This document shows, in pieces, positions 37,039 through 46,319 of a stretch of 64,000 nt of DNA. The notes under the pieces were generated by a model, which worked only from the letters and a program-made list of their open reading frames with translations, ran no database searches and was not told where the DNA came from. The stretch's first letter is position 1; every line of letters begins with the position of its first letter. Source of the stretch: Mesorhizobium loti (lineage in GTDB: Bacteria > Pseudomonadota > Alphaproteobacteria > Rhizobiales > Rhizobiaceae); NCBI RefSeq assembly GCF_001510895.1, contig NZ_LPWA01000107.1, positions 1 through 64,000 of the forward strand, given 5' to 3'. Position numbers and translations under genes: made by a program.

Positions 37039-38567
37039 GTGGATCAATCGCCGATCCATGATATTTTCATCATCGGCGGCGGCATCAACGGCTGCGGCGT
37101 CGCACGCGATGCGGCCGGACGCGGCTACTCCGTCTGCCTCGCGGAGATGAACGATCTGGCAAGCGGCACGTCGTCCGGGTCGACCAAGCTCATCCATGGC
37201 GGCCTGCGCTATCTCGAATATTACGAGTTCCGTCTCGTGCGTGAATCGCTGATGGAACGCGAGGTGCTGTGGCGCATGGCGCCGCACATCATCCGGCCGA
37301 TGCGCTTCGTGCTGCCGCATGCCGAGGGCCTGCGCCCGGCCTGGCTGCTCAGGCTCGGGCTCTTCCTCTACGACCATATCGGCGGGCGCAAGCTGTTGCC
37401 GCCCGCCAGGACGCTCGACATGAAGCGCGATGCAGCGGCGAAGCCATTGAAGCCGCTCTTCGTCGCCAAAGCCTTCGAATACTCCGACTGCTGGGTCAAC
37501 GATGCACGGCTTGTCGTACTCAATGCCCGCGACGCCGCCGACCGCGGCGCGACGATCCGCACCCGCGCCAGGGTGGTGAGCGCGCGGCGCGAGGACGATC
37601 GCTGGCGCCTCGGCGTCGAGGACGTGTGGAGCGGTGAGGTCGAGGACGTGCATGCGCGGCTGATCGTCAACGCCGCCGGCCCTTGGGTCGACCGGGTGCT
37701 CGCCGGCGCGGTTGGTCAGAACGACGTCCATAACGTCCGTCTGGTCAAGGGCAGCCACATCGTCGTGCCGAAGAAGTTCGACGACCCGCGCGCCTATTTC
37801 TTCCAGAACCGCGACGGCCGCATCATCTTTGCAATCCCGTACGAGACCGATTTCACGCTGATCGGCACGACCGACCAGGATTTGACGGCGATCCCGGCGC
37901 AACCGGCATCAGCGATGCCGAGATCGCATACCTGTGCGACGCGGCAAGCGAATACTTCGTCGAGCCGGTGCGGCGCGAGGATATCGTGTGGACCTATGCC
38001 GCGGTGCGACCGCTCTACGATGACGGCGCCACCAAGGCGCAGGAGGCGACGCGCGGCTATGTGCTCAAGGCCGACGAGCGAGCCGGCGCGCCGCTGATCA
38101 ACATCTTCGGCGGCAAGATCACGACCTACCGGCGGCTCGCGGAATCCATGCTGGAGAAGATCGAGGGGCTGATCGGCGCCAAGGGAAAGCCGTGGACGGC
38201 AGGGACTGCGCTGCCGGGCGGCGACTTTGCACCGAACGGCTTCGAGTCCGAGGTCTCGCGGCTGAAAGGTTCGTACCCTTTTCTCGACCTGAAGCTCGCA
38301 GGCCGGCTGGTCCGGCTCTACGGGACCAAGGCGCGCGTGCTGCTGGGGCTCGCCAGGTCGGAGGCCGACCTGGGGCGCTGCTTCGGCGCCGATCTCTACG
38401 AGGCCGAGATCCGCTACGTCATGGCGCACGAATGGGCCGCGACCGCAGACGACGTGCTGTGGCGGCGCACCAAGCGAGGCCTCAGGCTGACGCGCGAGGA
38501 GGCCGGCGAGCTCGATCAATACATGACCGCGGCACGCGCCAGCCGACACAGCGCCGCAGCGGAATAG
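37039..38567 (+). pseudogene. glpD: Glycerol-3-phosphate dehydrogenase GlpD, one frameshift
   Basis: I start at GTG 37039 (GGGAGG 4 nt upstream; MDQSPIHDIFIIGGGINGCG), because the ATG at 36988 lies in the operator palindrome. FAD-binding GGGINGCGVARDAAGRG and later motifs (TKLIHGGLRYLEYYEF; GKITTYRRLAESMLEK) are intact. A missing base near 37888 (expected ACGGGCGATCCC, found ACGGCGATCCC) splits it into 37039-38097 and 37968-38567; corrected length is 509 residues. GlpD oxidises glycerol 3-phosphate to DHAP at the membrane. If real, the indel cuts the pathway, in line with the loss of glpK. Confidence 0.88.
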
Positions 38568-38584
38568 GGAGGCGGTAAGGAACG

Positions 38585-39661
38585 ATGCTCGAATTGCGCA
38601 GCGTGTCGAAGACGGTCGGCGGCGTCGATCACATCCGCGACGTGACGCTGAAGCTCGAGCACGCCTCGCTCAACGTGCTGCTCGGACCGACGCTTTCCGG
38701 CAAGACCAGTCTGATGCGGCTGATGGCGGGTCTCGACCAGCCAAGCTCGGGGAGCGTCTGGTTCGACGGCACGGATGTCACCGGCGTGCCGGTGCAGCGG
38801 CGCAACGTCGCCATGGTCTACCAGCAGTTCATCAACTACCCTTCGATGACGGTCTACGAGAACATCGCTTCGCCGCTCAGGGTCGCCCGCGCCGATGCCG
38901 CCAGGATCGATCGCGAGGTGAAGCACGCGGCCGAACTTTTGAGGCTCACCCCCTATCTCGAACGCACGCCGCTCAGCCTCTCCGGCGGCCAGCAGCAGCG
39001 CACGGCGATCGCGCGGGCCATCTGCAAGAATGCGGGCGTGGTCCTGCTCGACGAGCCGCTCGCCAATCTCGACTACAAGCTGCGTGAGGAGCTTCGCGAG
39101 GAGCTGCCGAAGATCTTTGCCGCGAGCGGCGCGATCTTCGTCTACGCGACGACCGAGCCGCACGAGGCGCTGCTGCTCGGCGGCAACACGGCGACGCTAT
39201 CGGAGGGGCGGATCACCCAGTTCGGTCCAACGACTGAGGTCTTCCGCCGGCCGAATGACCTGATCACCGCGCGCACCTTCTCCGACCCGCCGCTCAATAC
39301 GATCGTGCTGCGCAAGAAGGGCGCCAGCTTTCTGCTTGGTGGTGGGGTGAACCTCCCGGTGCCGGCCGAGCTCGCCGGTATTGCCGATTCCAGCTACACG
39401 ATCGGCTTTCAGCCCCACCATCTTTCTCCCATGCGGCCGAATGCTTCGGCCGTTTCGGTCAAGGCGAAGGTCTCGGTCACCGAGATCACGGGATCAGAGA
39501 GCTTCGTCCATCTCGATTTCGCCGGCGTGCGCTGGGTGATGCTGACGCCCGGCGTGCGCGTGTTCGAACCGGACGAGGTAATCGACGTCTTCATCGATCC
39601 CCGACACATGATGGCTTTCGACAAGACTGGCAGCGCCGTCTCGCAGCGGCTGGCGGCCTGA
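38585..39661 (+). CDS. glpS: Glycerol ABC transporter ATPase GlpS
   Basis: 358 residues. Walker A is GPTLSGKTS, signature LSGGQQQR and Walker B VVLLDEPLANLD are intact, but the switch His is missing (ATTEPHEA where related ATPases have VTHDQ). The C-terminal part has a TOBE-like domain. It pairs with GlpT; each half contributes one signature and one Walker set to two composite ATP sites. A GGGAGG site precedes the ATG. In Rhizobium leguminosarum GlpS-GlpT energise glycerol uptake. Confidence 0.9.
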   Translation: MLELRSVSKTVGGVDHIRDVTLKLEHASLNVLLGPTLSGKTSLMRLMAGLDQPSSGSVWFDGTDVTGVPVQRRNVAMVYQQFINYPSMTVYENIASPLRVARADAARIDREVKHAAELLRLTPYLERTPLSLSGGQQQRTAIARAICKNAGVVLLDEPLANLDYKLREELREELPKIFAASGAIFVYATTEPHEALLLGGNTATLSEGRITQFGPTTEVFRRPNDLITARTFSDPPLNTIVLRKKGASFLLGGGVNLPVPAELAGIADSSYTIGFQPHHLSPMRPNASAVSVKAKVSVTEITGSESFVHLDFAGVRWVMLTPGVRVFEPDEVIDVFIDPRHMMAFDKTGSAVSQRLAA

Positions 39662-39671
39662 GGGACGAGAG

Positions 39672-40739
39672 ATGGCGCGCGTCGACCTCGACCACATCAG
39701 GCACTCCTACCTGGCAAGCCCAAGATCGGAGCAGGATTATGCGCTGAAAGAGGTGCACCACACCTTTGACGACGGCGGCGCCTACGCGCTGCTCGGCCCC
39801 TCGGGATGCGGCAAGACGACGCTGCTCAACATCATCTCGGGCCTCATCCACCCCTCGCAGGGCAGGCTGCTGTTCAACGACCGCGACGTGACGGAGCTGT
39901 CGACGCAAGAGCGCAATATTGCCCAGGTTTTCCAGTTCCCGGTCATCTACGACACCATGACCGTCTACGATAACCTCGCCTTTCCGCTCAGGAACCGCGG
40001 CGTGCCGGAGGCCGACGTCGACCGCAAGGTGAAAGAGATCCTCGACATGACCGGGCTCGCCGATCGGGCGGGCAAGCGGGCGCGGGGACTGACCGCCGAC
40101 CAGAAGCAGAAGATATCGCTCGGCCGCGGGCTGGTGCGCTCCGACGTCAACGCCATCCTCTTCGATGAGCCGCTCACCGTCATCGACCCGCACATGAAGT
40201 GGGTGCTGCGCTCGCAGCTGAAGCAGCTGCATCGCCGCTTCGGCTATACCATGGTGTACGTCACCCACGACCAGACCGAGGCGCTGACATTCGCCGACCA
40301 GGTCGTCGTCATGTACGAGGGCGGGATCGTCCAGATCGGCAAGCCGGCCGACCTGTTTTCGAGGCCGAAGCACATTTTCGTCGGCTATTTCATCGGCTCG
40401 CCCGGCATGAACGTGCTGCCGGTCGCGGTCGAGGGTCGCATGGCCCGCATCGGTGCGCAGGCGATCGAGCTGCCCGGCGTGCCGGCCGCGCCGAGCGGGG
40501 CGATGCAGCTCGGCATCAGGCCGGAGTTCGTGAGGGTCGGCAAGAAAGGCATGCCGGTCGTCGTGCGCCGCGTCGAGGACGTCGGCCGCCAGAAGATCGT
40601 CCGCGCCAACCTGGAGGGGCGCGAGATCGCGGCGATCCTCGGCGAAGATGAAGAGGTGCCGGCCGACCCCAAGGTCGTGTTCGCACCGGAAGGCATCAAC
40701 CTCTACGCCTCCTCCTGGCGCGTCGAGATGGGGACCTGA
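39672..40739 (+). CDS. glpT: Glycerol ABC transporter ATPase GlpT
   Basis: 355 residues. Walker A (GPSGCGKTT), Walker B (AILFDEPLTVID) and switch His (VYVTHDQTEA) are intact, but the signature LSGGQ is replaced by LTADQKQKISLGR. The defect is complementary to that in GlpS, so of the two composite sites one should be consensus (GlpT Walker and His with GlpS signature) and one degenerate. The ATG lies 10 nt after glpS. This is not the glycerol-3-phosphate antiporter GlpT of E. coli. Confidence 0.9.
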   Translation: MARVDLDHIRHSYLASPRSEQDYALKEVHHTFDDGGAYALLGPSGCGKTTLLNIISGLIHPSQGRLLFNDRDVTELSTQERNIAQVFQFPVIYDTMTVYDNLAFPLRNRGVPEADVDRKVKEILDMTGLADRAGKRARGLTADQKQKISLGRGLVRSDVNAILFDEPLTVIDPHMKWVLRSQLKQLHRRFGYTMVYVTHDQTEALTFADQVVVMYEGGIVQIGKPADLFSRPKHIFVGYFIGSPGMNVLPVAVEGRMARIGAQAIELPGVPAAPSGAMQLGIRPEFVRVGKKGMPVVVRRVEDVGRQKIVRANLEGREIAAILGEDEEVPADPKVVFAPEGINLYASSWRVEMGT

Positions 40740-40742
40740 GCC

Positions 40743-41606
40743 ATGGACAAGACCTGGAACAACAAGGCCTGGTTCATGGTGCTGCCGGTGCTGGTGCTGG
40801 TCGCCTTCAACGCCATCATCCCGCTGATGACCGTGGTCAACTACTCCGTCCAGGAAACGTTCGGCGACAACGTCTTCCTGTTCCACGGCCTCGGCTTCTT
40901 CCGGGACGTGCTGACTTCCGAGCGCTTCCACTCGGCGCTGCTGCGCTCGCTCGCCTTCACCGCGATCATCCTCGCCATCGAGATCCCCCTCGGCGTCGCG
41001 GTCGCGCTCACCATGCCGCGCAAGGGTTTCTGGGTCTCGGTCTGCCTCGTGCTGATGGCGTTGCCGCTGCTCATTCCGTGGAACGTTGTGGGCGCGATCT
41101 GGAACCTGTTCGCACTGCCGGAGATCGGCCTACTCGGCCGCACGCTGAACGGCATCGGCTTCGACTACAACTACACGCGCCATCCGGTCGATGCCTGGTT
41201 CACGCTCGTGCTGATGGACGTCTGGCATTGGACGAGCCTGGTGGTGTTGCTCGCCTATGCGGGGCTGAGCTCCATTCCCGACGCATACTACCAGGCGGCC
41301 AAGATCGACGGGGCGTCGCGCTGGGCGGTGTTCCGCTTCATCCAGCTGCCCAAGATGAAGCGTGTGCTGACGATTGCCGTGCTGCTGCGCTTCATGGACT
41401 CCTTCATGATCTACACCGAGCCCTCCGTGCTGACCGGCGGCGGGCCAGGCAACTCGACGACCGTGCTCTCGATCGACCTCGTCAAGATCGCGCTCGGCCA
41501 GTTCGACCTCGGCCCGGCGGCGGCGATGTCGATCATCTACTTCCTGATCATCCTTTTGCTTTGCTGGGTCTTCTACACGCTGATGATGCGCAACGAGGAA
41601 CAATGA
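40743..41606 (+). CDS. glpP: Glycerol ABC transporter permease GlpP
   Basis: 287 residues, six membrane segments (AWFMVLPVLVLVAFNAIIPL first) and the EAA loop (YYQAAKIDGASRWAVFRFIQ) of MalF-like permeases. It starts 3 nt after glpT. It forms the channel with GlpQ. Frame intact. Confidence 0.9.
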   Translation: MDKTWNNKAWFMVLPVLVLVAFNAIIPLMTVVNYSVQETFGDNVFLFHGLGFFRDVLTSERFHSALLRSLAFTAIILAIEIPLGVAVALTMPRKGFWVSVCLVLMALPLLIPWNVVGAIWNLFALPEIGLLGRTLNGIGFDYNYTRHPVDAWFTLVLMDVWHWTSLVVLLAYAGLSSIPDAYYQAAKIDGASRWAVFRFIQLPKMKRVLTIAVLLRFMDSFMIYTEPSVLTGGGPGNSTTVLSIDLVKIALGQFDLGPAAAMSIIYFLIILLLCWVFYTLMMRNEEQ

Positions 41607-41628
41607 TGCGGACGGGGAGCGCGTGTCG

Positions 41629-42510
41629 ATGACCGAGAACACCGCAGTGGCAGCGTCCACTTCCACGACGATGGCCAGCGCCGCGGCGACTGGGGCGAAA
41701 GCCGGCTCGCGCTCCCGGCTCGGCTGGCTGGTGCCGACCCTCTACATCGTCTTCCTCATGGTGCCGATCTACTGGCTGCTCGCCATGTCGTTCAAGACGA
41801 CCAACGAGATCCTCGGCGGGCTGACGCTCTGGCCGCATAAGTTCACGCTCGCCAATTACCAGATGATCTTCACCGATCCGAGCTGGTACATGGGTTACGT
41901 CAATTCGATCATATACGTGACCGTCAACACCGTGATCTCGGTGATTGCCGCCCTGCCTGCGGCCTACGCGTTTTCGCGCTACCGCTTCCTCGGCGACAAG
42001 CACCTGTTCTTCTGGCTGCTCACCAACCGTATGGCGCCGCCGGCCGTCTTCGCGCTGCCGTTCTTCCAGCTCTATTCGGCGATCGGGCTGTTCGACACGC
42101 ACATCGCGGTGGCGCTGTCGCACTGCCTGTTCAACGTGCCGCTCGCCGTGTGGATCCTCGAAGGCTTCATGTCGGGCGTGCCGAAGGAGATCGATGAGAC
42201 GGCCTATATCGACGGCTACTCCTGGCCGCGCTTCTTCACCAAGATTTTCATACCGCTGATCGCGAGCGGCATCGGCGTCACCGCCTTCTTCTGCTTCATG
42301 TTCTCGTGGGTCGAGCTGCTGCTGGCCAAGACGCTGACCTCGGTCGCCGCCAAGCCGATCGCGGCGGCCATGACCAAGACGGCGAGCGCGTCCGGCTATC
42401 AGGTCGGGCTGCTCGCGGCCGCCGGCGTGCTGACGATCATTCCCGGCGCGGTCGTGATCTATTTCGTGCGCAACTACATCGCCAAGGGCTTTGCCCTGGG
42501 GAGGGTGTGA
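41629..42510 (+). CDS. glpQ: Glycerol ABC transporter permease GlpQ
   Basis: 293 residues from ATG 41629 (GGGGAG 9 nt upstream), preferred over the GTG at 41623. A MalG-like permease with first segment WLVPTLYIVFLMVPIYWLL and EAA loop (EIDETAYIDGYSWPRFFTKI). It overlaps glpU by one base. Not the phosphodiesterase GlpQ. Confidence 0.9.
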   Translation: MTENTAVAASTSTTMASAAATGAKAGSRSRLGWLVPTLYIVFLMVPIYWLLAMSFKTTNEILGGLTLWPHKFTLANYQMIFTDPSWYMGYVNSIIYVTVNTVISVIAALPAAYAFSRYRFLGDKHLFFWLLTNRMAPPAVFALPFFQLYSAIGLFDTHIAVALSHCLFNVPLAVWILEGFMSGVPKEIDETAYIDGYSWPRFFTKIFIPLIASGIGVTAFFCFMFSWVELLLAKTLTSVAAKPIAAAMTKTASASGYQVGLLAAAGVLTIIPGAVVIYFVRNYIAKGFALGRV

Positions 42511-42791
42511 TGCTCGATCTAACCTGGATGGCATGGACCTGGCAGACGGCAGCCTTCTTCCTCGCCATCTTCCTGATGCTGTGCGGCATGACGGTGTGGG
42601 AGGTCGTATCTCCAAGCAATCCGCGCCAAGGCATACTCGGCTTTCACACCACGCGCGGCGACCGCCTGTTCATCTCGCTGCTCGGCAGCGCCTTCATTCA
42701 TCTCGCCTGGCTGGGCCTGATCGGGCCCAACCTCTGGTGGGCTCTCGCTCTCTCGATGGTCTACGCCGTCGGCGTATTCCGGTTCGTATAG
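42510..42791 (+). CDS. glpU: Small membrane protein GlpU (DUF2160)
   Basis: 93 residues with two to three hydrophobic segments (WQTAAFFLAIFLMLCGMTVW; LFISLLGSAFIHLAWLGLIG; LWWALALSMVYAVGVFRFV). The ATG overlaps the glpQ stop (TGATG). Its place between permease and binding protein matches rhizobial glpU, whose function is unknown. Confidence 0.85.
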   Translation: MLDLTWMAWTWQTAAFFLAIFLMLCGMTVWEVVSPSNPRQGILGFHTTRGDRLFISLLGSAFIHLAWLGLIGPNLWWALALSMVYAVGVFRFV

Positions 42792-42868
42792 AGGGGAAAA
42801 CTCGGAGCGGCCGCTGCCGGCAGCCGCCCCGGATCGCACTAGCAACCTGTGAAAAGGGAGGAAACTCA

Positions 42869-44614
42869 ATGCGACGGCACTTACTAGCATCCAGCACGGC
42901 ACTTGTCGTGCTGTTGGCCGCAGGCTCAGCCTGGGCCGGGATGGACGAGGCCAAACAATTCCTCGATACCGAAATCAACGGCCTGTCGACGCTGTCACGC
43001 GCCGACCAGGAAAAGGAGATGCAGTGGTTCATCGATGCCGCCAAGCCCTTCCAGGGCATGGAGATCGACGTGCTCTCCGAGGACATTCCGACGCACGAAT
43101 ACGAATCGAAAGTGCTGGCGCCGGCTTTCGCAGCGATCACCGGCATCAAGGTCAACCATCAGCTGCTCGGCGAGGGTGAGGTCGTGCAGGCGGTTCAGAC
43201 GCAGATGCAGACCAACCGCAACCTCTATGACGCCTACATTAACGACACCGATTTCATCGGGACCCATTCCCGCCTGCAGAGCGCGGTCAGCTTAACCGAC
43301 TGGATGGCGGGCGAGGGCAAGGACGCCACCAATCCGATGCTGGATGTAGACGACTTTATAGGCAAGTCTTTCGCAACTGGCCCTGATGGTAAGCTCTGGG
43401 ATTTGCCCGACCAGCAGTTCGCCAACCTCTACTGGTTCCGCAAGGACTGGTTCGACCGGCCTGACATCAAGGAGAAGTTCAAGGCCAAGTACGGCTACGA
43501 GCTCGGCGTTCCGGTCAACTGGTCGGCCTACGAGGACATCGCCGACTTCTTCACCAACGACGTGAAGGAGATCGACGGCGTTCGCGTCTACGGCCACATG
43601 GACTACGGCAAGCGCGCGCCCGACTTGGGCTGGCGCATGACCGACGCGTGGCTGTCGATGGCGGGTGAGGCCGATCCAGGGCTCCCGAATGGCCGTCCGG
43701 TCGACGAGTGGGGCATCCGGATGGAGAAGGACGGCTGCAACCCGGTCGGCGCTTCTGTCTCCCGTGGCGGTGGAGCCAACAGCCCTGCCGCGATCTATGC
43801 GATTACCAAGTGGGACGAGTGGCTGCGGAAGTACGCCCCACCCGGCGCGGCAGACCTCGACTTTTATCAATCTCTGCCGTCCCTTTCCCAGGGCAACGTC
43901 GCTCAGCAGATCTTCTGGTATTCGGCATTCACTGCCACAATGGTGGCCCCGAAGGACCAGGGCAACAACACAGTCGACGATAACGGCAAGCCGTTATGGC
44001 GCATGGCTCCGTCGCCGCACGGCCCATACTGGAAGGAAGGTTCGCAGCGCGGATATCAGGACGCCGGTGCATGGACGTTGTTCAACTCGACGCCCGTCGA
44101 TCGTCGCAAGGCAGCTTGGCTTTACGCCCAGTTTGTCATCTCCAAGACAGTGGACGTCAAGAAGAGCCATGTCGGCCTGACTTTCATCCGCGAGAGCACC
44201 ATCCGGCACGAATCCTTCACCGAGCGTGCGCCCAAGCTCGGCGGTCTGATCGAGTTTTACCGATCACCCGATCGGGTCGCATGGACGCCAACCGGTATCA
44301 ATGTGCCCGACTATCCGAAACTCGCTCAGCTCTTCTGGGAGAACATCGGCGACGTCAACTCGGGCGCGTTCACGCCGCAACAGGCCATGGATCGCCTTGC
44401 GTCCCAGATGGACGATCTAATGGCTCGTATGGAGGCGGTCGACAAGTCGAACAACGTCTACCACGGCTGCGGCCCGCGACTGAGCGCGGAGAAGGACCCG
44501 TCGGAGTGGCTGAGCAGGGATCATGCTCCATGGGCGAAGCTCGACAACGAGAAGCCGAAGGGCGAGACCATCGCCTATGACGAGCTGATCAAGCGCTGGA
44601 CCGAGCACCAGTAA
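42869..44614 (+). CDS. glpV: Glycerol ABC transporter binding protein GlpV
   Basis: 581 residues, unusually long for a binding protein but normal for GlpV, with a signal (LLASSTALVVLLAAGSAWAG). Lobe motifs include LPDQQFANLYWFRKDWFDRP and GAWTLFNSTPVDRRKAAWLY. AGGGAGGAA lies directly before the ATG at 42869. It captures glycerol in the periplasm for GlpPQ-ST. Frame intact. Confidence 0.92.
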   Translation: MRRHLLASSTALVVLLAAGSAWAGMDEAKQFLDTEINGLSTLSRADQEKEMQWFIDAAKPFQGMEIDVLSEDIPTHEYESKVLAPAFAAITGIKVNHQLLGEGEVVQAVQTQMQTNRNLYDAYINDTDFIGTHSRLQSAVSLTDWMAGEGKDATNPMLDVDDFIGKSFATGPDGKLWDLPDQQFANLYWFRKDWFDRPDIKEKFKAKYGYELGVPVNWSAYEDIADFFTNDVKEIDGVRVYGHMDYGKRAPDLGWRMTDAWLSMAGEADPGLPNGRPVDEWGIRMEKDGCNPVGASVSRGGGANSPAAIYAITKWDEWLRKYAPPGAADLDFYQSLPSLSQGNVAQQIFWYSAFTATMVAPKDQGNNTVDDNGKPLWRMAPSPHGPYWKEGSQRGYQDAGAWTLFNSTPVDRRKAAWLYAQFVISKTVDVKKSHVGLTFIRESTIRHESFTERAPKLGGLIEFYRSPDRVAWTPTGINVPDYPKLAQLFWENIGDVNSGAFTPQQAMDRLASQMDDLMARMEAVDKSNNVYHGCGPRLSAEKDPSEWLSRDHAPWAKLDNEKPKGETIAYDELIKRWTEHQ

Positions 44615-44624
44615 CCGTCACGCT

Positions 44625-44655
44625 AGCCGGCGGCGGGCGCCTGCGCCCGCCGGCT
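44625..44655 (+). terminator. G+C-rich hairpin after glpV
   Basis: AGCCGG...CGGGCGC-CT-GCGCCCG-CCGGCT forms a strong stem 10 nt after the glpV stop. There is no T-run, so it is more likely a transcript-stabilising or attenuating structure between glpV and glpK than a complete intrinsic terminator. Confidence 0.55.
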
Positions 44656-44753
44656 TCGGTCGGGAGAATGGGGGAGGCGGTGTCGAGCCGTCTCCCCTAT
44701 TCGTCTGAAAGCGGCAATATTGCCTGCGCATTTGAAAAACATTGAGGGGAAAG

Positions 44754-45830
44754 ATGAGCGGCAACATCCTAGCCATCGATCAGGGCATGACGTCGACCCG
44801 GTCGATCGTGTTCGACCAGGCGATGAAGGTTGTCGCCACCGGCCAGAAGGAGTTCGCCCAGCACTATCCGGCCTCGGGCTGGGTCGAGCACGATCCCGAG
44901 GATCTCTGGCAAAGCGTGCTGTCCACCTGCCGGTACGCGCTCGCCGCGGTAAAGCTCGGCGCCTCCGATATCGCGGCGATCGGCATCACTAACCAGCGCG
45001 AGACTGCGGTCATTTGGGACAAGGAGAGCGGCAAGCCGATCTACAACGCCATTGTCTGGCAGGACCGCCGCGCACCAGCTGAAGAAGCGCGGGCTGGAGA
45101 AGAAATTCTCGCAAAAGACCGGGCTGCTGCTCGATCCCTATTTCTCGGGCACGAAGATCGCGTGCCTGCGCGACAACGTGAAGGGCGCGCGCAAACGCGG
45201 CGAGCGCGGCGTTCCTCGTCGGCACCATCGACAGCTTCCTGATCTGGCGGCTCTCGTTCAGAACGAGTGGGACGCCGAACTGCTGAAGATCCTGCGCATC
45301 CCCGCAGCGCTTCTGCCCGAGGTGCGGGACTGTGCCGCCGATTTCGGTGCGACCGATCCGTCGCTCTTCGGCGCCGCGATCCCGATCCGAGGCGTCGCCG
45401 GCGACCAGTAGGCCGCGACGATCGGCCAGGCCTACTTCCAGCCGGGCATGATGAAATCGACCTACGGCATCGGCTGCTTCGCGCTGCTCAACACCGGCGC
45501 CGACATCGTGCGCTCGAAAAATCGGCTGCTGACGACGATCGCCTACCGGCTGAACGGCAGGACGACCTATGCGCTCAAGGGTTCGATCTTCGTCGCAGGG
45601 CGGCGGTACAATGGCTGCGCGACGGCTTGAAGCGCCGGTCGACCGGCCGACGATCCTCGAGACGACGGCGCTCGGCGCGGCATGGCTCGCGGGCACACGC
45701 GCCGGGGTTTGGCCCAAGGCAAAGGAATTTGCGAAATCCTGGGCGGCCGACCGGCGCTTCAAGCCGTCGATGGACGAAGCGACCCGCCAACGCGGCGCGG
45801 CATTGATCCGGTTCAAATCCTGGGACGCCG
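44754..45830 (+). pseudogene. glpK: Glycerol kinase GlpK, heavily decayed
   Basis: The start (ATG 44754, GAGGGG upstream; [20 protein letters not shown]) and first 100 residues are good. Then an indel near 45072 shifts the frame ([20 protein letters not shown] resumes in another frame), the segment after [10 protein letters not shown] is scrambled or deleted, an in-frame TAG occurs at about 45409 (GDQ then stop, where kinases have QQ), and after about 45595 most of the second domain is missing, leaving only [18 protein letters not shown] and the C-terminal tail. At least five lesions; it cannot be functional. An ArsR gene abuts the tail. Confidence 0.9.
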
Positions 45831-45853
45831 CGACTGGCGGCATCAGCGAAGCA

Positions 45854-46245
45854 TCACCGCCGTCTTTGGCGGCGCGTCGGCCCTCGGGCGGGCGTGGTAT
45901 TGCGTCTGGTTATTCCGGCGTAGTTCGTGCAGGCGAATATCCGCCGCCCGACCTCGGTCAGCAGATCGTCCGCTAACCGGAGCATCGCCCCGATGCGCTC
46001 GTCACTCAGACGGTAGTAGACGAACCGGCCCTGCTGTTCAGCTGCCACGAGACCGCAGTCACTCAAGCACCGCAGGTGGTTCGACGTGTTGGACTGAGAG
46101 AGACCCGTTATCTCGACGATTCGTCCGACAGGTAGCGGCCCACCCCGCAGAGCCTCGAGAATCGCCAGCCGCGACTCATCGGACAGGCCCCGAAACAGCT
46201 TTGCCCGCAGGCCGTAGGGCCTCGGTGAGGTTCATCAGCAGCATA
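45854..46245 (-). pseudogene. cmtR: ArsR/SmtB Cd/Pb sensor (CmtR-like), one frameshift at the N-terminus
   Basis: From the ATG at 46245 (MLLMNLTEAL) the frame breaks after about 10 residues near 46215 (an extra base in CTACGGCC) and resumes as RAKLFRGLSDESRLAILEAL, LSQSNTSNHLRCLSDCGLVA and FVYYRLSDERI. The pair C-x3-C in the DNA-recognition helix (CLSDCGLV) and a Cys near the C-terminus (FACTNYAG) are the ligands of the CmtR-type Cd/Pb sensors. The tail runs into the glpK ruin. It faces the P1B ATPase at 46320 across a 14-bp inverted repeat. Repair of one base would restore it. Confidence 0.8.
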
Positions 46246-46261
46246 AAAACACCCACGCTGC

Positions 46262-46293
46262 TTCATCGTATCATTGACTAATGATACGATGAA
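46262..46293. promoter_or_regulatory. ArsR-type operator between cmtR and the second P1B ATPase
   Basis: TTCATCGTATCATT (46262-46275), GACT, AATGATACGATGAA (46280-46293): perfect 14-bp arms. It covers the divergent promoter region, with 26 nt to the ATPase start, as expected for ArsR repression. Confidence 0.8.
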
Positions 46294-46319
46294 ACGCCTT
46301 CACGATGAGGGTTTGAGGA

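Noticed and set aside
36682..37902. 406-codon minus-strand frame
   Set aside because: Antisense to glpR and glpD; no family resemblance.
38585..40739. glpT as the glycerol-3-phosphate antiporter and glpQ as the phosphodiesterase
   Set aside because: The sequences are clearly ABC ATPase and ABC permease; the symbols follow rhizobial usage.
39591..40931. 446-codon minus-strand frame
   Set aside because: Complete shadow of glpT and the glpS/glpP ends; composition (His/Asp/Arg/Val-rich) is that of antisense high-G+C coding DNA.
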